Assembly (NCBI GenBank): GCA_026410415.1
Contig: JAPMLR010000001.1
Location: forward strand, 310,001-374,000
Source: Denitratimonas yunnanensis (SeqCode)
GTDB lineage: Bacteria > Pseudomonadota > Gammaproteobacteria > Xanthomonadales > Xanthomonadaceae
Direction of reading: 5' to 3'
DNA length: 64,000 nt
In this document: positions 1 to 9,181 of the stretch, one piece after another
Layout of the letters: each line of letters opens with the position of its first letter
How positions within the stretch are numbered: position 1 is the first letter of the stretch
Made by a program: the position numbers and the translations under genes
Notes under the pieces: model-generated
What the model was told of the DNA's origin: nothing
Database searches by the model: none
The model's input: the letters and a program-made list of their open reading frames with translations, nothing else

Positions 1-491
1 TTCTGGGCGTGGTCGACGATGATCCATTCGGGCAGGCGCTCGCGCACCTTGTCGGCAGCGGCGCGCGGGATCATCACGTAGTCTTCGTCGAAACGCACGA
101 TCACCAGCGCGCCCTTGGCCAGCAGTGGGCGTTGGGCGTCGTCGGTCAGCAGGCTGCGGATCGCCTCGCCATCGTTGAAGCGGTACGCGCTGCCGTTTTC
201 GCTGCCTTGCACGCGATTCTGTTCGATGATCTGCCGGGCCTGTGCCTGGAGTTCATGCCGCCGGGTCTGCGCTTTGCGCTCGGCCTCCAGTGTGCGGTCG
301 CGTTCGATTTTCTGCTGGCGCAGCCGTTCGGCGTCCACGGGGCCGGCGCCGCCCGCATCAGTGGTTGAGCTGTCCGTCTGACCCTTGCCTTTGGCCTTGC
401 GCTGTCGCGCCTGCTCGCGCGCCACTTCGTCGAGCTTGGATTTTTTGGCCAAACCGGTCTTGAGCAATTGTTCCTGCAGGGCGTTGCGCAT
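1..491 (-). CDS. DUF2058 (YaiL-like) protein, 3' end outside the window
   Basis: About 163 residues are visible and the C-terminus runs off the left edge. The start MRNALQEQLLKTGL matches the N-terminus of the DUF2058/YaiL family. It is followed by a long charged helix rich in Arg, Lys, Gln and Glu (about residues 20-90) and a compact domain ending in EWIIVDHAQ at the edge. E. coli YaiL is about 180 residues, so perhaps 15 are missing. The family is usually described as nucleoid- or polynucleotide-associated, and its biochemical role is not settled. It is the last of a minus-strand run after the YcgN-like gene, 59 bases downstream. The ATG at 491 is the family start, although no strong Shine-Dalgarno is visible. 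Confidence 0.85.
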   Translation of the reverse strand, partial: MRNALQEQLLKTGLAKKSKLDEVAREQARQRKAKGKGQTDSSTTDAGGAGPVDAERLRQQKIERDRTLEAERKAQTRRHELQAQARQIIEQNRVQGSENGSAYRFNDGEAIRSLLTDDAQRPLLAKGALVIVRFDEDYVMIPRAAADKVRERLPEWIIVDHAQ

Positions 492-550
492 CGGGAAGCA
501 TGTTCTGGAGAGGATGAACAGGTGAGGGTGCCCGGATCGCCGGGCGCGGG

Positions 551-1039
551 TCAATCCTGCCGCTTGGCGCGCTGCGCGGCGGCGCGAGCTTCGGAGAGCG
601 GCCAACGGGCGATGATGTGGTCGCCGAGTTCGTCTTCGTTTACTTCGTGCGGGCCCAGGGCGTAGTAGCGCACCGAATGGCCTTCTTCGTGCATGCGCTC
701 GTTGCTGCCGGTCAGCAGCGGGTGCCAGTCGGGCAGGGGTTGGCGCAGGTATACGCGGCGGTAGGCGCAGGTTTCCGGCAGCCAGTCGAATTCGGCCACG
801 CCCTCAGGCGTGAGCTGGGTGCATTCGGGCACGTGCTGGAAGCGCTGCGCGTAGTTGCCGCAGCGTGAGGCTTCGATGTCGAGCAGTTTGCAGGCGACGG
901 AAAACACGCTGACATGGTGGTCGTCGATCTCGCGCAGCAGGCAGCACTGGCCGCAGCCGTCGCACAGGGCTTCCCATTCGGCCGGGTTCAATTCCTCCAG
1001 CCGGTAGCGGGCCCAGAACTGTTCGCGCAAGGCCGCCAT
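551..1039 (-). CDS. YcgN family cysteine cluster protein (UPF0260)
   Basis: A 162-residue protein starting [12 protein letters not shown]. The cysteine-rich core CDGCGQCCLL (about residues 28-37), a later cysteine in SVACKLL, and the block CGNYAQRF are the hallmarks of the UPF0260/YcgN family, thought to bind zinc or an iron-sulfur centre. No enzymatic function is established. The frame stays open upstream to 1237, but that part is antisense-like sequence inside the dioxygenase gene. The ATG at 1039 overlaps the dioxygenase TGA by one base (TGATG), which suggests translational coupling. It probably belongs to a yajQ-dioxygenase-ycgN-DUF2058 transcription unit. Confidence 0.9.
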   Translation of the reverse strand: MAALREQFWARYRLEELNPAEWEALCDGCGQCCLLREIDDHHVSVFSVACKLLDIEASRCGNYAQRFQHVPECTQLTPEGVAEFDWLPETCAYRRVYLRQPLPDWHPLLTGSNERMHEEGHSVRYYALGPHEVNEDELGDHIIARWPLSEARAAAQRAKRQD

Positions 1040-1587
1040 CAGGTGATGTCGGCCAGAGAATCCGGTTCGCCCTGGCGCGATGCTGGCGGCAGCGGGTGGA
1101 CGTGGCCGCAGGCGTTGCAGGTGCGGTGGGCTAGGGATTGGTGGAAGCGGTCGAAGATCGGCGGGAAGTCCTGCTCGATGTCGTTGAGGTGGAAATATTC
1201 TTCGTACAGCAGGTGGTTGCAGCGCTCGCAGAACCACAGCAGGCCATCGTCCTCATGTGGCAGGCGGCGGCGTTCGATCACCAGTCCGACGGAATCGGCC
1301 TCGCGTTGCGGCGAATGCGGCACGCGCGGCGGCAGCAGGAAGATCTCGCCGGCATTGATCGGGATATCGCGCGCCGCGCCGTTTTCCTGCATCCGCAGGG
1401 TCATGCGGCCTTCGAGCTGGTAGAAGAACTCGGGGCCTTCTTCCCAGTGGTAATCGCTGCGTCGGTTGGGGCCGCCGACGATCATCACGATGAAATCGCC
1501 GGCGTAAATGCACTTGTTGCCGACCGGCGGGCGCAGCAGGTGGCGGTGTTCTTCGATCCAGACCTGGAGGTTGATCGGTGGCAGCAT
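1039..1587 (-). CDS. nbaC: 3-hydroxyanthranilate 3,4-dioxygenase
   Basis: A 182-residue cupin enzyme that opens the ring of 3-hydroxyanthranilate, the step before quinolinate formation in the kynurenine pathway. The iron ligands are visible as His47, Glu53 ([11 protein letters not shown]) and His91 (PPRVPHSP), with the six-residue His-Glu spacing of the bacterial enzymes. The bacterial rubredoxin-like metal site is also present as CERC (120-123) and CNAC (157-160). The full length matches bacterial homologues. It overlaps the YcgN-like gene by one base. The kynureninase that makes its substrate lies at the far right edge of the window, so the pathway genes are not one operon here. Confidence 0.96.
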   Translation of the reverse strand: MLPPINLQVWIEEHRHLLRPPVGNKCIYAGDFIVMIVGGPNRRSDYHWEEGPEFFYQLEGRMTLRMQENGAARDIPINAGEIFLLPPRVPHSPQREADSVGLVIERRRLPHEDDGLLWFCERCNHLLYEEYFHLNDIEQDFPPIFDRFHQSLAHRTCNACGHVHPLPPASRQGEPDSLADIT

Positions 1588-1608
1588 GGTGCGTGCTCCG
1601 GTGCGGGC

Positions 1609-2091
1609 TCAGTCGCGGAAGTTCTCGAATTGCAGCGGCATCTCGACATCGGCCTTGCGCAGGAAAGCGATGGCTTCCTGCAGGTCGTCGCGCTTCTTGC
1701 CGGTGACGCGCAGCTGGTCGCCCTGGATCTGGGCCTGCACCTTGAGGCCGGAATCCTTCAGCAGCTTGGCCAGCTTCTTGCCCAGCGGCTGGTCGATGCC
1801 CTGTTTGAGCACGATCTGCTGGCGCGCGCTGGCCAGGTTCGTGTCCGGTTCCTTGACCTCGGCACAGCGGATGTCGATGCCGCGCGCGGCCAGGCGCTGC
1901 ATCAGGATGTCTTCCATCTGCTTGAGGCGGAATTCGGCATCGGCCTTGAGCGTGACCAGATTTTCGCCCAGTTCGAAGCTGGCGCCGCTGCCCTTGAAGT
2001 CGAAGCGCTTGTCCAGCTCGCGGTTGGCCTGGTCCACGGCGTTGGTCAGCTCGTGGTCGTCCAGCTTGGATACGACGTCGAATGAAGGCAT
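1609..2091 (-). CDS. yajQ: YajQ family nucleotide/cyclic-di-GMP-binding protein
   Basis: A 160-residue protein of the UPF0234 family, full length from MPSFDVVSKLD to QFENFRD. The family signature is clear at the N-terminus (LTNAVDQANRELDKRFDFKG) and in the second repeat (GKKLAKLLKDSGLKVQAQIQ). In Xanthomonas a YajQ protein binds cyclic di-GMP and affects virulence gene transcription, and other members bind RNA or nucleotides. Which applies here is not shown by sequence. It is the first gene of the leftmost minus-strand unit, 21 bases upstream of the dioxygenase. Confidence 0.95.
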   Translation of the reverse strand: MPSFDVVSKLDDHELTNAVDQANRELDKRFDFKGSGASFELGENLVTLKADAEFRLKQMEDILMQRLAARGIDIRCAEVKEPDTNLASARQQIVLKQGIDQPLGKKLAKLLKDSGLKVQAQIQGDQLRVTGKKRDDLQEAIAFLRKADVEMPLQFENFRD

Positions 2092-2167
2092 GGCGGGCTC
2101 CTTTGCAATGACCGGCCATTATGGCGCGCGGGGGGCGAATTTGTCGGCGGCATGCCGCCACAGTGGC

Positions 2168-4864
2168 TCAATCCGGGTCGTAATCCAGGTTTGGCGCGAG
2201 CCAGCGTTCGGCCTGGGCCATCGTCCAGCCCTTGCGCTTGGCGTAGTCGGCCACCTGTTCCTTGGTGAGCCGGCCGACGACGAAATACTGGCTGCGCGGG
2301 TGCGAGAAGTACCAGCCGGAAACGGCGGCGGTGGGCAGCATCGCATAGCCTTCGGTCAGTTCGATGCCGGTGCGTGCGGTGATATCCAGCAGCGAGAACA
2401 GGGTGTCCTTCTCGGTGTGGTCAGGGCAGGCCGGATAGCCGGGCGCGGGGCGGATGCCGAGGTACTTCTCGTCGATCAGGGCGTCGTTGTCGAGCGCTTC
2501 GTCGGGCGCATAGCCCCAGAACTCGCGCCGCACGCGCTGGTGCAGGTGTTCGGCGAAGGCTTCGGCGAGGCGATCAGCCAGAGCCTTGAGCAGGATCGCG
2601 TTGTAGTCGTCGTGATCGGCTTCGAAGCGCGCGATGTGGGCGTCGATGCCATGCCCGGCGGTGACCGCGAAGCCGCCGATCCAGTCCTGCGCGCGTGCGT
2701 CCTTCGGCGCGATGAAATCGGCCAGACAGAAGTCCGGGCGATCGACGGGTTTGTCGACCTGCTGGCGGAGGAAGTGCAGCGTGCGGCTGCTGCCATCGTC
2801 TAGCTGGAGCTGGACATCGTCGCCGACGCTGTTTGCCGGCCAGAAGCCGATCACGGCGCTGGCGCGCAGCCATTTTTCCTCGACGATCCGCTTCAGCATC
2901 GCCTGCGCGTCGCGGAACAGTTCGCTGGCCTGGGTGCCGACGATGTCGTCGGTCAGGATGGCCGGGAAACGGCCGGCCAGTTCCCAGGCGTTGAAGAACG
3001 GCGACCAGTCGATGAAGGGGACTAGTTCGGTCAGTGGGTAGTCGTCGAAGACATGGACACCGGGCTGGCGCGGGGCCGGCGGCGTGTGGTTCTGCCAGTC
3101 GCCGTCGAAGCGCTGGCCGCGTGCCTTGCCCAGCGACACCAGGCGCGTGCTGCTGCGGTTGCGGTGGCGTTCGCGCACTTCGGCATAGTCGGCGCGGGTG
3201 CGGGCGACGAAATCTTCGATCAGCTCTTTCGACACCAGCGATTGCGCGACGCCGACGGCACGCGAGGCATCTTTCACCCAGACCGTCGGGCCTTTGTAGT
3301 GCGGCTCGATCTTCAGTGCCGTGTGCGCACGCGACGTTGTCGCGCCGCCGATCAGCAGCGGCAAGGTGAAGCCCTGGCGTTGCATTTCCTTCGCGACGTG
3401 GCTCATTTCCTCCAGCGATGGTGTGATCAGGCCGGAGAGACCGATGAGGTCGGCGTTCCGTTCGCGTGCGGTGTCGAGGATTTTTTGCGCCGGCACCATC
3501 ACGCCGAGGTCGATCACTTCGAAGTTGTTGCAAGCCAAAACGACGCCGACGATGTTCTTGCCGATGTCATGCACGTCACCCTTCACCGTGGCCATGACGA
3601 TGCGGCCATTGGGTTTGCCGGCGTCGCCACTTTTCGCCTTTTCGGCCTCGATGAAAGGCAGCAGCCAAGCCACCGCCTTCTTCATCACCCGCGCCGATTT
3701 CACCACTTGTGGCAGGAACATTTTTCCGGCGCCGAACAAGTCGCTGACCACGTTCATGCCCGCCATCAACGGGCCTTCGATCACGTCGAGCGGGCGCGTG
3801 GCGGCGAGGCGGGCTTCTTCCGTATCCACTTCGACGAACTCGTCGATGCCGTGCACCAGCGCATGCGAAAGCCTTGCCTGCACGTCGCCCTCGCGCCATG
3901 CCAGTTTCTCGCGATTGTCGGCGGCGTCCTTCTTGCCGGATTTCTTGTACTTTTCCGCGATGTCCAACAGCCGTTCGGTGCCATCGGGGCGGCGGTTGAG
4001 CACCACATCCTCGACGCGCTCGCGCAGTTCGGCATCCAGGTCGTCCACGATCGGCAACGCACCGGCGTTGACGATGCCCATGTCCATGCCGGCGGCAATG
4101 GCGTGATAGAGGAATACGGCATGGATGGCCTGACGCACCACTTCGTTGCCACGGAACGAAAAGCTGACGTTGGAGACGCCGCCGGAGACGTGGCAGTGCG
4201 GCAAGGTGGTCTTGATGATGCGGGTGGCCTCGATGAAATCGACCGCGTAGTTGTCGTGTTCCTCGATGCCGGTGGCGATGGCGAAGATGTTGGGGTCGAA
4301 GATGATGTCTTCAGGCGGGAAGTCGAGTTCATCCACGAGCAGGCGATAGGCGCGTGTACAGATTTCCACCTTGCGCGCGCAGGTATCGGCCTGGCCTTGT
4401 TCATCGAAGGCCATCACCACGGCCGCGGCACCGTAGCGGCGCACTTTGCGGGCATGTTCGAGGAAGGCTGCCTCGCCTTCCTTGAGCGAGATCGAATTGA
4501 CCACGCCCTTGCCTTGCAGGCACTTGAGTCCGGCTTCGATCACGCTCCACTTGGACGAATCCACCATGATCGGGATGCGCGCGATGTCCGGCTCGGACAT
4601 GATCAGGTTCAGATAGCGCGTCATCGCTTTTTCCGAATCGATCAGGCCTTCGTCCATGTTCACGTCGAGGATTTGTGCGCCGCTCTCGACTTGTTGGCGC
4701 GCCACTTCCACGGCTTCGGAGTAGCGCTCTTCCTTGATCAGCTTGCGGAACTGGGCGCTGCCGGTGACATTGGTGCGTTCGCCGACGTTGACGAACAGAA
4801 GATCCGGCGTGATCAGCAGCGGTTCCAGGCCGGAGAGGCGGGTGTAGCGCGGCCTGGTGTTCAT
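2168..4864 (-). CDS. metH: Methionine synthase, pterin/cobalamin/activation part (split MetH)
   Basis: An 898-residue protein carrying the C-terminal three quarters of cobalamin-dependent methionine synthase. It starts at the methyltetrahydrofolate-binding domain ([12 protein letters not shown] near residue 25). A helical cap follows, then the B12 domain with the base-off histidine motif DVHDIG near residue 427, and the AdoMet-binding activation domain with [15 protein letters not shown] near residue 800. It receives methyl from methyl-THF and passes it to homocysteine through cob(I)alamin. The homocysteine-binding half is the separate gene upstream, and the two share four bases (ATGA at 4861-4864). 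Xanthomonadales commonly carry MetH split this way. The frame is open to 5851, but that upstream part is a shadow of the partner gene. Confidence 0.95.
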   Translation of the reverse strand: MNTRPRYTRLSGLEPLLITPDLLFVNVGERTNVTGSAQFRKLIKEERYSEAVEVARQQVESGAQILDVNMDEGLIDSEKAMTRYLNLIMSEPDIARIPIMVDSSKWSVIEAGLKCLQGKGVVNSISLKEGEAAFLEHARKVRRYGAAAVVMAFDEQGQADTCARKVEICTRAYRLLVDELDFPPEDIIFDPNIFAIATGIEEHDNYAVDFIEATRIIKTTLPHCHVSGGVSNVSFSFRGNEVVRQAIHAVFLYHAIAAGMDMGIVNAGALPIVDDLDAELRERVEDVVLNRRPDGTERLLDIAEKYKKSGKKDAADNREKLAWREGDVQARLSHALVHGIDEFVEVDTEEARLAATRPLDVIEGPLMAGMNVVSDLFGAGKMFLPQVVKSARVMKKAVAWLLPFIEAEKAKSGDAGKPNGRIVMATVKGDVHDIGKNIVGVVLACNNFEVIDLGVMVPAQKILDTARERNADLIGLSGLITPSLEEMSHVAKEMQRQGFTLPLLIGGATTSRAHTALKIEPHYKGPTVWVKDASRAVGVAQSLVSKELIEDFVARTRADYAEVRERHRNRSSTRLVSLGKARGQRFDGDWQNHTPPAPRQPGVHVFDDYPLTELVPFIDWSPFFNAWELAGRFPAILTDDIVGTQASELFRDAQAMLKRIVEEKWLRASAVIGFWPANSVGDDVQLQLDDGSSRTLHFLRQQVDKPVDRPDFCLADFIAPKDARAQDWIGGFAVTAGHGIDAHIARFEADHDDYNAILLKALADRLAEAFAEHLHQRVRREFWGYAPDEALDNDALIDEKYLGIRPAPGYPACPDHTEKDTLFSLLDITARTGIELTEGYAMLPTAAVSGWYFSHPRSQYFVVGRLTKEQVADYAKRKGWTMAQAERWLAPNLDYDPD

Positions 4865-5958
4865 GCGGCGACGGACTCCCGGCCGGGGACGGGGCGCGGT
4901 GGAAGTCCCCGCACGGCCTCGGCAATCGCGCGGATGTGTTCGGGCGTGGTGCCGCAGCAGCCGCCGACGATGTTGAGCAACCCCGATTGCGCGAACTCCT
5001 TCAGCGTGGCGGCGGTTTCCTCCGGGGTTTCGTCGTATTCGCCGAAGGCATTTGGCAGCCCGGCATTGGGGTGCGCGCTGACATGGGTCTGCGCGACGCG
5101 CGCCAGGGTTTCCACATGCTGACGCAACTCCTTGGCGCCGAGTGCGCAGTTCAGGCCCACGGCCAGCGGATTGGTGTGCGAGATCGAGGCGTAGAAGGCT
5201 TCGGCGGTCTGGCCGGAAAGGGTGCGGCCGGAGGCGTCGGTGATCGTGCCCGAGACCATCACCGGCAGGCGTGCGCCGCGTGCGTCGAAGGCTTCTTCGA
5301 TCGCGTACAGCGCGGCCTTGGCGTTGAGCGTGTCGAACACGGTTTCCACCATCAGGATGTCGGCGCCGCCGTCGATCAGGCCGTCGATGGCTTCGCGGTA
5401 GATCGTGCGCAGGGTGTCGAAATCGATATTGCGGAAGCCGGGATCGTTGACATCCGGGCTGATGGAGGCGGTGCGACTGGTGGGACCGAGTACGCCGACC
5501 ACGAAACGCGGGCGCTCCGGAGTTTTTGCTTCCATCGCATCGCAGCAGCGCCGCGCCAGCGCCGCGCCCTCGCGGTTCAGTTCGGCGGCCAGATGTTGCA
5601 GGTGGTAGTCGGTCTGGCTGATCGCGGTGGCGTTGAAGGTGTTGGTTTCGATCAAGTCGGCGCCGGCCTCCAGATAGGCCGTGTGGATGCCGGCGATGAT
5701 GTCGGGGCGGCTCAGGGTCAGCAGGTCGTTGTTGCCTTTCAAATCGTGGCTGCAGCCGGGGCCGTGGGCATGTGGCTGTACGTGGGCCTGGAGGCTGTCG
5801 CAACCTTCGACAAAGCGTTCGCCGCGGTAATCCGGCTCCTCCAGCTTCCACTGCTGGATCATCGTACCCATACCGCCATCCAGAATAATGATGCGCTGTT
5901 GCAACGCGGCTTCAAGCGCAGCGACGCGCGCCGGATTCAACCAGGGCAGGGCGCTCAC
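4861..5958 (-). CDS. metH: Homocysteine S-methyltransferase part of split methionine synthase
   Basis: A 365-residue homocysteine-binding domain, the N-terminal part of classical MetH as a separate protein. Zinc ligands are seen in GLNCALG (near residue 268) and [10 protein letters not shown] (near 328). The substrate loop [10 protein letters not shown] is near residue 26. The start is GTG at 5958, overlapping the regulator's stop as GTGA. Downstream it overlaps the cobalamin part by four bases, so both halves should be made together. About residues 52-71 hold an extra His/Cys-rich stretch ([14 protein letters not shown]) ahead of the conserved DLKGNNDLL, which is absent from E. coli MetH. 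Confidence 0.94.
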   Translation of the reverse strand: MSALPWLNPARVAALEAALQQRIIILDGGMGTMIQQWKLEEPDYRGERFVEGCDSLQAHVQPHAHGPGCSHDLKGNNDLLTLSRPDIIAGIHTAYLEAGADLIETNTFNATAISQTDYHLQHLAAELNREGAALARRCCDAMEAKTPERPRFVVGVLGPTSRTASISPDVNDPGFRNIDFDTLRTIYREAIDGLIDGGADILMVETVFDTLNAKAALYAIEEAFDARGARLPVMVSGTITDASGRTLSGQTAEAFYASISHTNPLAVGLNCALGAKELRQHVETLARVAQTHVSAHPNAGLPNAFGEYDETPEETAATLKEFAQSGLLNIVGGCCGTTPEHIRAIAEAVRGLPPRPVPGRESVAA

Positions 5959-6884
5959 GGGTGGTGGGCCAGCAGCGAAACCACTTCGAAATGCGGAGGT
6001 CGCTTCTCCTGCGTGATGATCTTGCAGGTATCCACGACCAAACCGGCGCGCTCGGCCAGTGCGGACAACTCATCGACGGTGAAACCGAGGTTGGCGTGGC
6101 CATACGGCTCGATCACGCTGCGGTGCTCGTGGCGATGCAGCGTAGTGGCGATGAGCTGCCCGCCGGGGCGCAAAATGCGGGCCGAATCGGCCAATGCCGC
6201 GGCGGGTTTGTCGGCATAGGTGAGAGCATGCATCAGCAGCACCAGATCGAAGCTGGCGTCCGGGAAATCCATGTGGTGCATGTCGCCTTCGATGACGTCG
6301 ACGTTGGGCAACGGCTTGAGTCGCTCGCGCGCGGCCGCGACCACGCGCGGGTTGGAATCCAGACAGACGTAGCGTTTGGCGCGTGGCGCCAGCAGTTCGG
6401 CCAGCACGCCGTCACCGGAGGCGATGTCCAGCACGTCGCCGGGTTTGACCAGTTGCAGCGCGGCGCGCGCCAGCGCTTCCCAGGTGCGGCCGGGCGAATA
6501 GTGGCGCTCCATGTCGCCGGCGACCGAATCGGCCCAGTTCTGCTCGCTGGCACGGGCCGCGAGTACGTCGGGCAGTCGCTCGGCATCGGCGCGCAGCAGG
6601 GGATCGTCTGCGCCGTCGGACAGGGCTTTCCACAACGCGCGCTGGGCCTTGTCCATATCGTCTTCGGCGAAGCGGTAGTAGGCGGAAACGCCGGCACGGC
6701 GGTCGCGCACCAGGCCATGTTCCTTCAATCGCGCCAGATGCGTGGACACGCGCGGCTGCGCCAGCCGGGTGATCGCGGCCAGTTCGGCCACGGTCAGTTC
6801 TTCGCGCTCCAGCAGTGTCAGCAGGCGCACGCGGGTGGTGTCGGAAAGCACCCGCAGGCAGGCCGACCAAGCATCCAGATCCAA
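5955..6884 (-). CDS. ArsR-type regulator fused to SAM-dependent methyltransferase (SahR-like)
   Basis: A 309-residue fusion. Residues 1-95 form an ArsR winged helix ([20 protein letters not shown], then [14 protein letters not shown]). From about residue 150 there is a class I methyltransferase fold with motif [14 protein letters not shown] and an acidic motif II (VCLDSNP). It heads the split metH operon with a GTGA overlap. Known SahR regulators of proteobacterial methionine-cycle genes are ArsR proteins that sense S-adenosylhomocysteine, so a methyltransferase-like domain that binds SAM or SAH as effector fits this position. That role is inference. The start is TTG at 6884, chosen because GAGGG stands seven bases upstream and no better ATG exists. 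A palindrome sits just ahead. Confidence 0.9.
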   Translation of the reverse strand: MDLDAWSACLRVLSDTTRVRLLTLLEREELTVAELAAITRLAQPRVSTHLARLKEHGLVRDRRAGVSAYYRFAEDDMDKAQRALWKALSDGADDPLLRADAERLPDVLAARASEQNWADSVAGDMERHYSPGRTWEALARAALQLVKPGDVLDIASGDGVLAELLAPRAKRYVCLDSNPRVVAAARERLKPLPNVDVIEGDMHHMDFPDASFDLVLLMHALTYADKPAAALADSARILRPGGQLIATTLHRHEHRSVIEPYGHANLGFTVDELSALAERAGLVVDTCKIITQEKRPPHFEVVSLLAHHP

Positions 6885-6896
6885 GGGTTATCCCTC

Positions 6897-6914
6897 TATC
6901 GCGATTCAGCGATA
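6897..6914. promoter_or_regulatory. Palindrome ahead of the ArsR-methyltransferase/metH operon, probable operator
   Basis: Perfect inverted repeat: TATCGC (6897-6902), six bases, GCGATA (6909-6914). It lies 13 bases upstream of the TTG start of the regulator and overlaps its leader. ArsR dimers bind such palindromes, and autoregulation of the metH operon is the simplest reading. No binding data are implied. Confidence 0.6.
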
Positions 6915-6940
6915 AATGGTAATCAGCGCATTGGTGAGGG

Positions 6941-7992
6941 TCAAGCAGCGGGTGAGGGCGAGGCGGAATCGCGGCTCTTGTGCTGATGCTTGGCCGCATA
7001 CATCGCAGCGTCGGCGCGCGCCAGCAGGGCATCGACATCCTGCTCGCCGGGCGCGGATAACACCACGCCGATGCTGGCGCCGCCGTAGTCCAGCATCAGG
7101 CCGTTGCCCAGATCGAAACGGGCGCAGGTAGCGGCGGCCAGGCGTGATTCCAGGGCATGGCGCGCAAGTTCCGGCTCCTCGCCGGGCACGCTGACCAGTG
7201 CGATGAATTCGTCGCCGCCCAGTCGCGCGCAGTAGTCGCCGCCGCGCAGGCTGTTGCGCAGCGCCTCGGCGATGCCGATCAGCAGGCGGTCGCCGGCGTC
7301 GTGACCGTGTTCGTCGTTGACCTTTTCTTGAAGTGGTCCAGGTCGATGAAGGCGACCAGCAGGTGGCTGCCGTCGCGGGCGCTGCGCGCCATCCGGCGGC
7401 GCAGTTCGTCCATCAGCGCCATGCGGTTGGGCAGGCCGGTCAGCACGTCGGTCAGGGCCTTGGTTTCGAGCACGGCCTGGGCCTGGCGCAGCTCTTCCAG
7501 CAGGCGTTCACGTTCGACCTGGCGCCCGATCAGACGCGAGAACAGCAGCATCACCTGGATCGTACCCGGGCCCATCGGCCGGTGTTCGCGGCTGGCTGCG
7601 CACAGAGTGCCGTAAAGCTGCTCGCCGCCGTCGTGGATCGGCGTGGTGGCGAAGGTGCGGATACCGAGTTCACGTGCTGCGCGGGAATCGGCCCACAGGC
7701 CGGGCACGTCGTCGCAGTAGTTCAGCCCGCTTTCCAGGGCGCGCTTGCACAGGGTGTCGTTCCAGTTGGCCGAAAGCCCTTCGCTGATGTCCAGGGCCTG
7801 GGCGTTGCGCGCGTAGAGCACGGTCTAGTGGCCGCTGGCGGCATCGATCCGGGTCACGCAGGTCGATTCCAGCCCGGTCACTGCTTCCAGCAGTTCCAGC
7901 AGGGGCCGCACCAGGTCTTCGATTTCGTTGGCCGGTGACAACGAGTCGCTCATCCGGGCCAGCAGGCTCAGCGGGGAGTCGGTGGTATTCAT
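6941..7992 (-). pseudogene. GAF-GGDEF diguanylate cyclase, inactivated by a stop and a frameshift
   Basis: The reconstructed protein of about 350 residues would start MNTTDSPLSLLARM (ATG at 7992). It would have a GAF domain up to about 7500 and a GGDEF domain with ARLGGDEFIALV near 7220. Two lesions interrupt it. An in-frame TAG lies at 7825-7827 between ASGH and TVLYARN. A frameshift lies in an A-rich run near 7321-7328, where FIDLDHFKK should continue VNDEHGHDAG but reads out of frame, equal to two extra or one missing base. The final part (7189 down to 6941) resumes an intact GGDEF C-terminus. Either it is a decaying gene or the assembly has two errors. Two independent lesions favour real decay. 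Confidence 0.85.
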
Positions 7993-8158
7993 CGCGCCAT
8001 CTTCGTTAAGATTTTGTGTCGACTCCAGAGCCTGCGCGGCCGATTGCGTGGCACTTGCATGTTCTGTTGAGTTTGGTCCCGTGCCGGGAGTGCCGCGCAG
8101 GCGCAGGTCTGTATTGCAATCCGGTGCCGCCGTCCGGTGCCCTGTCTGGAGATGCTCC

Positions 8159-9088
8159 ATGTCTGAAAACACCCACTTTCCGATCGGTACGCCCGGCGTG
8201 CCCTGGGGCCCGCAGGAAGTGGAAACCTGGCGTGCCACGCAGCGCCGCCAGCGCGGCTATGCCGACGAGGTCGTGAGCCGGATCGATACCTTGCGCGAAC
8301 GCTTCGAGGTGGTCCAGTACGGTGAAGTGGCTGATCCGGAGCAACCGTATCCGCTGTATGCCCTGCGCAGCCATGGTCAGGATCCGGCGCTGCCGATGGC
8401 GTTGGTGACCGGCGGCGTGCACGGCTACGAGACTTCCGGCGTGCATGGTGCGTTGCAGTTCCTCGAGCGTCACGCAGACGATTACCGGGGTCGCATCAAT
8501 CTTCTCGTCGTGCCGTGTGTCAGTCCCTGGGCCTACGAACGCATCCATCGCTGGAACCGCGATGCGCGCGATCCGAACCGCTCCTTCACGCCCGGTACCA
8601 CGGTGCCCGAATCGGTCGCGCTGATGCAGCTGGTGGCACCGTTCAAAGGGCGTTTCCTGCTGCATGTGGACCTGCACGAAACCACCGATTCGGACGAAAG
8701 CCAGTTCCGCCCGGCGCTGGCCGCACGCGATGGCAAGCCGTTCACGCCGGGCACGATTCCCGATGGTTTCTATCTGGTCGATGACAGCGTCAATCCGCAG
8801 CCGGCCTTCCAGCAGGCGATCATCGAAGCGGTGGCGAAGGTCACGCACATCGCTCCAGCCGATCCGGATGGCACGATCATCGGTTCGCCGGTGGTGGCGC
8901 CGGGTGTCATCGAATATCCGCTGGTGTCGCTGGGCCTGTGCGCCGGCATCACCGGCGCGCGCTACACCACCACTACCGAGGTCTACCCGGATAGCCCGCG
9001 CGCCACGCCGCAGCAGTGCAACGATGCGCAGGCGGCGGCGGTGTGCGCGGCGCTGGATTTCGCGCTCGCCGCCACATCCGGGCGTTGA
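8159..9088 (+). CDS. M14 family zinc metallocarboxypeptidase-like protein
   Basis: A 309-residue protein, MSENTHFPIGTPG to ALAATSGR, with the M14 peptidase/deacylase fold. Predicted zinc ligands lie in TGGVHGYETSG (His and Glu near residue 86) and in LLHVDLHETTD (near residue 170). There is no signal peptide, so it is predicted cytoplasmic. M14 members remove C-terminal residues from peptides or cleave amide bonds in small molecules, and the substrate cannot be told from sequence. The ATG at 8159 has GGAG about eight bases upstream. It is transcribed away from the GGDEF pseudogene and is followed by serC. Confidence 0.85.
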   Translation: MSENTHFPIGTPGVPWGPQEVETWRATQRRQRGYADEVVSRIDTLRERFEVVQYGEVADPEQPYPLYALRSHGQDPALPMALVTGGVHGYETSGVHGALQFLERHADDYRGRINLLVVPCVSPWAYERIHRWNRDARDPNRSFTPGTTVPESVALMQLVAPFKGRFLLHVDLHETTDSDESQFRPALAARDGKPFTPGTIPDGFYLVDDSVNPQPAFQQAIIEAVAKVTHIAPADPDGTIIGSPVVAPGVIEYPLVSLGLCAGITGARYTTTTEVYPDSPRATPQQCNDAQAAAVCAALDFALAATSGR

Positions 9089-9181
9089 TCTGCTGACGGC
9101 CTTGCGGGGCGGCACTTTCCGGTTCTCTTGTTGCGCTGCGTCATGCTAGCCTGCCGGTCCCTTGTCGCGGAGTGGTCCAAG

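Noticed and set aside
1389..1415. Another TGCATCC as a fifth ECF promoter
   Set aside because: No CGTA occurs 16 bases downstream; the same applies to TGCATCC at about 36568 and to the plus-strand copy at 41716.
3053..5122. A 689-residue plus-strand open frame
   Set aside because: It lies antisense to both metH genes, has no family similarity and is His/Arg/Ala-rich as expected of a shadow frame in GC-rich DNA.
2168..5851. A single 1227-residue MetH-like gene
   Set aside because: The frame upstream of 4864 is low-complexity Arg/Pro sequence antisense in sense to the real homocysteine-domain gene, which lies in another frame with clear zinc motifs.
8006..9115. A 369-residue minus-strand open frame
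   Set aside because: Antisense to the M14 peptidase gene, whose zinc motifs and ribosome-binding site are on the plus strand.
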